From: Geosiphon pyriformis
Taxonomy: Eukaryota > Glomeromycota > Glomeromycetes > Archaeosporales > Geosiphonaceae
DNA length: 64,000 nt
Assembly (NCBI GenBank): GCA_016748015.1
Contig: JAAOMT010000134.1
Span: forward strand, 1,241,606-1,305,605
Direction of reading: 5' to 3'
In this document: positions 56,505 to 64,000 of the stretch, piece by piece
Layout: each line of letters starts with the position of its first letter
Position numbering within the stretch: the stretch's first letter is position 1
Position numbers and translations under genes: made by a program
Notes under the pieces: model-generated
Told to the model about the DNA's origin: nothing
Databases searched by the model: none
What the model saw: only the letters and a program-made list of their open reading frames with translations

Positions 56505-58944
56505 AAAACTGGAAAAAACTCTCTCTCTCCTAAATTTTATGACCACAAATAAAGCTAAGAGTAAAAAAGTTGCAAACGTTACTTTTCCTATAGTAACTAA
56601 TAAAGTTTCAACATGAGAGGGTCTTTCTGTTATTGAAGCAGCTAGACAAAACGTTCTGGCAATATTTCCTTTAAAAAATAATAGTAATAAGCTGCCTTTA
56701 GCGGCTTCTGGTTCATTTTCTTCTCCTTTGGCTGGAAGTTTTTTTCCAGTCAAAGTCCCTTCAAAAAGACACACTCAGGTTAGTTCTAGTGTTGTCTCTA
56801 CCACTTCAAAGAGCCCAAAAATTTTTAATAACAGACCAGTTAACAAGTTGGTCTTTCCTGCTTTTACCACTCCCATTACTACTTCTACTACTACTGCTTT
56901 ACAAATGGCTGCAAAAGCGAAAAATCCCAAAAAACAGCAGCAGGCAGTTGCAACTGTTATGGTCACACCAAACCCCTTTGTGGTTCCAGATGAGATCTTC
57001 AGTAAGATCTTCACAGCAGCAGCCAGCTCTATTCTTGATATGGATGGCAACAGCAGCGGCACATCTCCCAAGATGGGCCAAGATCAACCACTGGCTGTGT
57101 TGCCTAATGTGGTACTCTCTGGCAGATCATTGCCAATTCCAGTAGCAAAACAGTCCATCAATTCAGATGATCTCAAAGATTGGGCTGATCAGATGGAAAT
57201 GGAATCAACTGTTCCCCCCCCAGTTTCTGGTGTATCTGATGCTGGTGCTTGGGTAAATGTGAATGGACGTCAAAGGTTTTCTGGTTGGGTGGCCTCCAAT
57301 TTTGTACCTGGTGCTACATATAAGATTAAGATGGCTTTGCTCAGTTCTTTGTTTCAGTTGCTGTCTGGTTTTATTGGGCTTAAATCTGTTTTACGAGATG
57401 CTGTCAAGTTGTTTTGTGTGGAATTTGTATCTCAGGAGTGTCTAAATGGTACTACCAAAGTGGCCATTAGTGATAAGGTTTTTTTGACCATTCTTAAGAT
57501 TGTACAATCTTCAGGAGTGGCCTCTGTTTTTTTCCCTTCTTTGTCAGTTACACTGTGCAATGTACCCTTGGATGCCTCTTCTGATAACATCAAATCTGCT
57601 CTTGGCATTTTTGGTGTTGTCACTTCTGTTAAGTTGAGGCCTGCTGGCTTATGACAATATGCTGTGGTTAACTTTAAAGACATTTTTTCTGCTGCTGCTG
57701 TTCTCTCTAACTGGTCTGTGTTGGTCAGAAAAGATAGTATTAGAATTCTTCCCATTGCCAACCAAAAGGAGGTTATCTCCTCAAGAGATGCTTTCAAAGC
57801 TAAGCTGGTTAATCTTCCATTTGGCTGCACTGCATTTGAGATAAGTGATTTGGTCTCCCAAGTTGGTGGCCATACATGTTTCATTCACTGCTTCCCTGAT
57901 TTCTATCAACGTCAATGCTTTGCAGTGGTAACCTTTGGCTCTTTGGAATCTTTGGATGCTGCTGTTTCAAAAACTGGTACCTTATATGGCTGCCGCATCT
58001 GGTGGGAAACTCTTAGATGTCATCGCTGCTATAGATGTCAAAGTTTAGATCATTTGGCTGTGAACTGCAAGGTGTTGCCACCTTTCCCTCCCAAACTCTC
58101 TTCTAATTCTGCTGGTGGTCCCATCATTTTCAAGTCATCCCTTGTTGGAGCTAAATCCTATGCCAAAGCCACCACTTCTGTGGTTCCTCCTGTTGCTGCT
58201 GCTGCTGATACAGGTCTGGCTTTCAGTACCTCCAAAATTGTGGTGCTGCTGTTGCCGATTGCCTCCTCTGGTTCAGATGTTACTGTTAATGCTAGGTTGG
58301 CTTCTCTGGAAACCCAACTTAGTGAACTGTCTTTGTTGATCAAATCTATAGTTGAGCCTGTAGGTTCTTTGGTTGCATTGGTTACTATGTTATTGTCTAC
58401 TCCACCAGTTATGGCAGAGGCAATGAAGGAAAAGTGTGATTGAATTGAGAAACCAAATTAAGACTGTTTGTGTTGTGGCTTCTGTGCTGCAAAAGGAAGT
58501 GGGGGCCCTCAAGTTAAGGAGTGGGAAGGTACACTATAACATATTTGATGATTAAAACATAGATGATGATGATGATGATGATGATGATGGTGATGCTAAA
58601 GATTTTTTGGTCTATGATAATACATTTGATGCAATGATAGAGTTATGAGATGTTCAATCCTCTAATATCAAGTCCAATCCAGATCAGACTGCTAAGTGAA
58701 TGAACAGTCTTATTAAGAGTAGTCATGAACTTGTATGCATTATGAGTAAGATGTATGAATTAGATATGTTTAATACATTAAGTAGCAAAAGTAGTACTAG
58801 TGTGTAGTTAGGGCTTTCTGCTTGTGGTTAGCCACATCTTGTAATATGTATTATTGGGTGAGCTGGCTTTATAAAACTGCCATATTACTGTGGAATAACT
58901 AATAAACGACTAGCATGGCTATATGTTAACAAAAAAAAAAAAAA
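56505..58944 (+). mobile_element. LINE-type ORF1-only retrotransposon, copy g (complete insertion)
   Basis: 2440 bp between 15-bp TSDs AACATAATAATGAAC (56490-56504, 58945-58959; the boundary with the poly(A) is uncertain by a few A). Same organisation and length as copy e. The 3' UTR hairpin CCATATTACTGTGG is at 58880-58893, followed by AATAAA and a poly(A) run. Confidence 0.94.
56539..58807 (+). pseudogene. ORF1-like protein of LINE copy g
   Basis: ATG 56539, TAG 58805-58807. TGA near 56614 (CGA to TGA), then open 56728-57654, TGA at 57652-57654 (TGG to TGA), then open to 58443. A 1-nt insertion near 58430 shifts the frame. The zinc knuckle CYRCQSLDHLAVNC lies near 58025-58070. The poly-C run (57213-57220) has eight C and keeps the frame. 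Confidence 0.87.
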
Positions 58945-59884
58945 AACATAATAATGAACTTGAACAACTACTCTGCCTTAATGAAATTTTTGGGTAAAGG
59001 ACAATACTCATCAGAATACACTCAACAGCAAAGAAAACATTTGCACAAACAATCAAATAGAAATTTGATTCATTAGAACCAATTATATAAAAGAAATAGA
59101 AAAAATTTTGATCACTTTCAGAAAGTCATTAGATTTAAAGAAAGAAAAATTGTGATCTACAACATGCATACTGATCCATTAGCTAGACATTTTGGAAAAA
59201 CAAAAACAATCCAGAAAATTTTAGCTCATTATTATTAGCCTACCTTAGAAAAAAACATTGTCAAGTACTTGCCAAAAAAAAGACAAATCCAACTGGAAAG
59301 AAGATATTCATCCAATCTTTGTTGGCCAACTATTTAACTAAATTGGTATAGATGTTGTTAAACCATTAACAATAACTTTTAATGACAATAGATATATTAT
59401 CACAGCTATTGACTATCTTATAAAGTGGGTAGAAGCAAGAGCCATTCCAGACCAAACAGCAGTCTCAATAGTCAACTTCATATATAAAGATATCATCTGT
59501 TATCATGACTGCTCCAAAGAACTTTTATTTAATAGAGAAAAAACTTTTCTCAGTACACTGGTTGAAGAACTTTGCAGAAAAATGAGAATATATTATAAAC
59601 TTTCTTCTCCTTACTACTCTCAAACAAATAGCCTAGTAAAATGTTTCAATAGAACACTATGTAAAATTTTAACCAAAACCAGTAAAAAAACAAACTTATA
59701 AGACAAAGTACTGCCTTCAGCTTTGTTTGCTTATAGAACTGTGAATTATGACATAACAACTGCTATCACACAATTTACTATGTCTTAAATCTGGAAAAAT
59801 AAGTTTTTTGCAAAGAAATTTTTAATTATATTAAATTATTTTTATCACAACAGACTTTAAAGTGTCTGATAACAACACCAACAG

Positions 59885-60924
59885 TGAAATACAAATGTAG
59901 AGACTACTGACTGTAAAAACCAAGTGGAAAAAAACAAAACATTCACTACAAAAAAAGAAGAAAATAACACAACTCTACAAAATCCAACAACAGTAAAAAC
60001 TACTAGACCTACTACATCTCCATTCAGATTTGAAACTGTTAACAGACTATTTGGAAGTGTGAATACAAGTAGTGGAGACAACACACCTTTCAAAATAGCC
60101 AACACATCAAAAAGAACAGCTTTACATAGGCAAACAGCAGACTTTTCTCCAATAACTGCCAACAGACTAGAGAAAAAGACTAATAAAAAATACAGACACA
60201 TTGGAAGAATAAGTATAAAAGGTCTAACTGAGAAATTCAATCAAGTGATTAAAAAAGACTTGTTTAAAAACACAATTATTCAAACCAACAACTTTGTCTT
60301 ACAACTAATGTTTAACAAATGTGAAAATAGCAACAAATTCCAAATAAAAGCTTGGACTAGTAAAAAGAAGGTCTCAAAGTCCCTGAAAAAATTAGATAAA
60401 CCATCAAAAGCAACTAAAAGAGACAGTAAAAAAGCTGCACAAATAGAAACAGCTCTGAGAAAATGCAATCCTAATATTTTGAACAGGATCAACAGTGGAA
60501 ATTCTTTGTTGGAAATTGAGAAACAAATGGACAATCTATTTGTTGCAAACAAAGATAAGACAGATCTAGATAATACTATAGAAGACATGAAGGACTCTGA
60601 ATTAGGCCTATTTAGCAGAATAGAGAGTCCAAATCTAAGACAATATAGTAGTAAATCACTTGGCAAAAAGCCCATGTTTATGGAACCAAATCATGAAGAA
60701 GGATAGAAAACTGTGGTCTATAGAACCAAAAAACATGTGCTTTTTGTGCAGACATTAAACATACCAGAAAAGATCATGGAAAAGAAAGTGGTGTGGATTT
60801 ACAATCTTTTGGAGGATGTCAATTACTTCTTGGAGGCTGTAATAGTGAGAAACCAAGAAATCCAAGTGGATTTCTCCCAAATGGCAAGAAAAGATCAGGC
60901 CAGAAAAATCCTGACAAGTAATAA
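59885..60924 (+). pseudogene. Unidentified protein, Lys/Thr/Asn-rich, with possible zinc-knuckle-like C-terminus
   Basis: Unlike anything else in the window. The frame is open from 59888 to TAG 60704-60706 (about 272 codons; no ATG near the start, GTG at 59924). It is hydrophilic, rich in Lys, Thr, Asn and Ser, with a basic stretch (60360-60430) and helical Leu-rich sequence after it. Beyond the TAG the same frame stays open to the LTR at 60925. In another frame, 60736-60777 encodes CAFC-x4-H-x4-H, the spacing of a CCHC knuckle with the last Cys as His. It may be a frameshifted gag or ORF1 of another retroelement, or a host gene fragment. I do not recognise it. R is inserted at its 3' end. 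Confidence 0.5.
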
Positions 60925-61660
60925 TATTACGGTTGAAACACATAGTTTTTATTAATTATCACATGTATTAGCCACTGATGTCATATAATTAGCCCTATTT
61001 TTAGATAGTGATCATTGACCTGATCAATGACCTGACCGTTGACCTGATCATTGATCTGATCATTGACCTGATCAATGACCTGATCATTGACCTGATCGTT
61101 GATCTGATCATTGACCTGATCGTTGACCTGGTTGTTGACCACTTTAGATAGCTATATAAGTGATGATTCCCTTAACTGTAGAAAGACATGATCAAAATAA
61201 CGAAATAAAACAATATCAATTACTTCCTCTTATAATCGCTTATTCATCTTTCCTTATCTTCAAGTATCTACTTGTTAGCATTCACATACCTTATTTTTTC
61301 TCTTTCTTGATTTGTATTTGTTAGAATTAGCCTGAGAAGCAATTGGCTTGCTCTTGTAATTCATTGAATAAAGAAATGATTGAAAAGTACAATGATACCT
61401 GTTATTGATTCTAAGAATCGCTGAGTTGAGGCATAGAATAATAGCAGTAATGTTATCTTGTTGACAATCACAGACTATTCCTCTACCTTCAGATTTAAGA
61501 AAAGATTAGTGACTGTGATTTTTATGAGACTGATCACGCACATTGAATTCCTACTTATTCAATTCGCTCCTTTATTGTAATTCCTTTTTTGTTTATTTCT
61601 ATTACCATACAATACTGTTCTCTCTTGCTATCCATTAGCTTGTTACTCCAACCCGTAACA
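60925..61660 (+). repeat. 5' LTR of gypsy R (736 bp)
   Basis: Starts TATTACGG (TG mutated to TA), ends CCCGTAACA. It has 11 repeat units (61012-61143), then TATATAAG. Preceded by ATAA. Confidence 0.94.
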
Positions 61661-61712
61661 TAAAAGTGGTGCTCTCTGTGAGGTTGTCAAAATTCACTTA
61701 TTCCCTCATTGT

Positions 61713-63266
61713 ATGGATGATTACTCATATCTGCCACAGCAATCAGAAGAACACTTTGCAGCACACAACAGAAACGACCAAAGTTTCATTGAACTTAATC
61801 CTCTGCTCTCCTGCTTAATCTGCTTCTCCCTTGAAGAACAATCTAGTAGACAATTCCAAGACTTTTGGAACTGGTTCCTGAACGAGCATTCAGCTGAAAC
61901 CTACACAGCTTATACAACCTATTACTTTGACCAAGCTTATTTTGAAAACAACTTTGAAGAAAGAAACAACAGTATCAATCAGCTCTTATATTCTGCAACC
62001 TTTGAACAACAGCCCCCTGATTTCGAATATCTGAATCATCAAATCCACATTTGGATTGCTGCCCATCAAGCAATTGAAACTCCCTTTGAAACAGAAGAAG
62101 AAAGCTACCAAACTGCCCCTGTTTTTGATCTTTTATCAAGCAAATTAGACTCGTCTACACAAACAGTTACCCCTGAACCAATGGCTAATGACTCCATGCA
62201 AGCAAACATTCTGGCTGCCCTCCAAAGTATACAAACTGCTCTAGGGTGAAGAAACAACACCCCAATACCATTATTTAGAGATGATGCACAAGATTCAATT
62301 GAATGGTTGGATGACTTTGAAAGAGCTGCTACAGCCAATCAATATGACAATGAGTACAAGTTCCAAATTGTTGGTGGCTACCTTCAAGGATCCCCTGCTA
62401 CCTGGTTCTCACAAGAAACAGATGCCAACGCCCAGCAAAGAATCATTAGATGGACACCAGCAAATGTGGGAGAAATCAACACTTCTTTCACTACCCGGTT
62501 TGAAAACAAGTTCAGAACCCCAATATTAATATTAAAATGGCGTATGGAATTGGAAAGAAGAACCCAAGGTTCTGGTGAAGTTGTAACCAAATACGCCAAA
62601 GCAATCAGAAAGTTAATCAAACGAGTAGACACTAGAAGAAATTGGACAGAAGAGCAGAAAATTCACTCCTTCACAAAAGGATTGAGAACTGATCTATCGT
62701 ATGCTCTTTGGCCCCTCCTGGCCCTGAAAGATAATCCCACCATGGATATGGCCATTGAATTAGCACAAAGAATTGAAGATAACCAAAGGATGCACTTGGG
62801 ATCCACACTATCAGTTTTTGCTCCTGTTCCTGTTATGGCTCCTGCCTCTCAAATGGCTGCTACTTCTTTTGCCACTCACACTCAAGATCCAAATGAACAG
62901 TTAATAGACAGACTCACAGCAAATTTTGTCTGGTTATTAGAACCCTTAGCCCAAGCAGTCAGAGAAAATCAGCAATTACAAAGACCCAGATTTGAACCAT
63001 GCTTCAATTAGCCTCAGCAACTACCTTATTAAAAACAACAAAATCATGGCCCACCTGTATGCTATCACTGTAGATTAACTGGACACTTTTCAAGAGATTG
63101 CAACAATCCTCCACTGCCTCCACCAGTCTCCAAAAACAATGATAGTCAGAACAACAGGATCAACAACAACAATGTGCCCAACCAAAGACCCAATCACGCC
63201 AACATCAATTTCTTTGGAGAGGATCCCCTAGTTGAAGCCACTGTTTATCAGCCTTTAAACTGGTAG
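61713..63266 (+). pseudogene. Gag of gypsy R
   Basis: 1554-nt frame from ATG 61713 to TAG 63264-63266. Stops inside: TGA 62247-62249 (CGA to TGA), TAG 63009-63011 (CAG to TAG) and TAA near 63030 (CAA to TAA). The zinc knuckle CYHCRLTGHFSRDC is near 63062-63103. Capsid region open from 62307 to 63008. Confidence 0.92.
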
Positions 63267-63291
63267 GCGCACCTCCAAAGGGTGAGAGTGC
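63254..63291 (+). promoter_or_regulatory. Gag-pol -1 frameshift signal, gypsy R
   Basis: TTTAAAC at 63254-63260 (TTA at 63255 in the gag frame), 8-nt spacer, GCACCTC (63269-63275) pairing with GAG-A-GTGC ending 63291. Confidence 0.83.
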
Positions 63292-64000
63292 AAGCCAACC
63301 AGAAGAAAACCCTTTTTACACTTTTAACTTAACTGATAATAACCATAACATGGATGAATTAGCAATCAACCCCTTTGAATCCACAAGAAAGAAGAAGAAA
63401 GCCAAAGTTGATTTTGTTCTAGACCCCAATAAAGCTTTTACATCAACTGTTGACAACAATGAGCCCCTAAAAGCCAAAGTTTTCAAGAACCCTCCAAAGT
63501 TGGAACCCCCAGAAATAGTACAAAAATCTGGTCCCTATTCTGTTGTCAAAGACTTTATAGAAACCCCAGCACATATAATCTTTGGCCAATTGATGACCCA
63601 TCCACAATTCAGAAAAAATCTTTGCAAATCCCTGATTCCAAAAAAAAAGACACCCAAAACTAACAAACGCCCTCACCAAGCTGGACTTGCTGACAATAGT
63701 AACGTCACTCCTCTAATTTGTAAAGCCCAAGTGGCTGGCTACTTCATCGATTTGATCCTAGACAGTGAATCATTTGTTAGTGTTATTGCCAAACACTTTC
63801 TTGAAGCAATTGGCAGAAAAATTGATGAATCATCCACATGACCAATGACCAATGTGCATGGTGATAAGAAAAAAGGGCTTGGCATAGCCAAAGCTATTCC
63901 TGTCCACATCAATGGCATCAGCATTGAAACTGATATGGAAGTGTCTGAAGCAAAAGAATACACCATCATTGTTGGCAATGAATGGCTCAAGAAAGCAAAG
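63260..64000 (+). pseudogene. Pol of gypsy R, 5' part (protease)
   Basis: Open in the -1 frame from the slippery site through the Lys-rich linker and protease (DSE instead of DSG near 63760). TGA at 63839-63841 (CGA to TGA), then open to the window end. Confidence 0.88.

Larger units (their letters stand above)
55772..59765 (+). pseudogene. Gypsy S remnant: RT, RNase H and integrase pieces, split by LINE g
   Basis: 55772-56125 is the N-terminal half of RT with several stops. A deletion then joins directly to RNase H (56128-56440). After LINE g, 58960-59765 is integrase from its ATG region to the AYRTVN stretch, heavily decayed, with Lys at the D,D35E Glu position (near 59636). Homology stops near 59765. 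Confidence 0.85.
61661..64000 (+). mobile_element. Gypsy R internal region, continuing past the window
   Basis: Primer site 61667-61683 (TGGTGCTCTCTGTGAGG), gag and the start of pol. The remainder lies beyond the window end. Confidence 0.9.

Noticed and set aside
59857-60240. Minus-strand 127-codon open frame with hydrophobic sequence
   Set aside because: It is the reverse of the Thr/Lys/Asn-rich plus-strand frame, has no own context, and hydrophobicity arises from the complement of Lys/Asn codons.
1-64000. tRNA, rRNA or host protein genes
   Set aside because: I found no tRNA-like cloverleaf, no rRNA-like stretch and no open frame outside the repeat families except 59885-60924.

Overview
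The whole 64 kb is retrotransposon sequence. I found no convincing host gene, rRNA, tRNA or CRISPR array. Two families make up almost everything. The first is a Ty3/gypsy-like LTR retrotransposon (copies A, B, C, P, Q, R, fragments D, E, S, and three solo LTRs). The second is a LINE-type unit of about 2.4 kb that ends in poly(A) and carries only an ORF1-like gene (copies a to g). The AT-rich eukaryotic sequence, TG..CA LTRs, CCHC gag, D,D35E integrase and poly(A)-tailed units point to a TE-rich fungus. From memory of similar proteins I favour an arbuscular mycorrhizal fungus (Glomeromycotina), but no host marker is present to confirm it.

Layout. 1-10778: LINE a, split by complete minus-strand gypsy A (2054-9714, TSD TTAT) and a solo LTR (9860-10597, TSD ATAC). 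10779-17401: old minus-strand gypsy E, interrupted by LINE b (12911-16053, itself holding a solo LTR with TSD CTAC). 17402-19509: LINE c, cut by minus-strand gypsy D (LTR 19510-20257). Plus-strand gypsy C sits inside D (20378-39939, TSD GTAT). C is split by minus-strand LINE d, and d is split by gypsy B (24812-32030) and by LINE e (33971-36412, 15-bp TSD). 40049-48185: plus-strand gypsy P, whose 5' LTR contains a solo LTR (TSD CTAC) and LINE f. 48186-55771: gypsy Q. 55772-59765: gypsy remnant S, split by LINE g (56505-58944, 15-bp TSD). 59766-60924: an unrelated unidentified coding region. 60925-64000: the 5' LTR, gag and start of pol of gypsy R.

The gypsy element reads LTR - tRNA-type primer site - gag (517 aa, one CCHC knuckle) - frameshift signal TTTAAAC plus hairpin - protease/RT/RNase H - conserved stop - separate integrase ORF - a 218-aa protein of unknown function (ORF4) ending inside the 3' LTR. 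Its U3 carries a 12-bp tandem repeat, 1 to 11 units in the main LTR subfamily, directly before the TATA box. Nearly all copies are broken, mostly by C-to-T or G-to-A nonsense changes.

A perfect 19-bp Tn5/Nextera mosaic end at 24793-24811 marks an artificial junction. Gypsy C still closes with matching 4-bp TSDs across it, so the order of elements is probably right. The start of B's 5' LTR and the 3' tail of LINE d are missing at this point.
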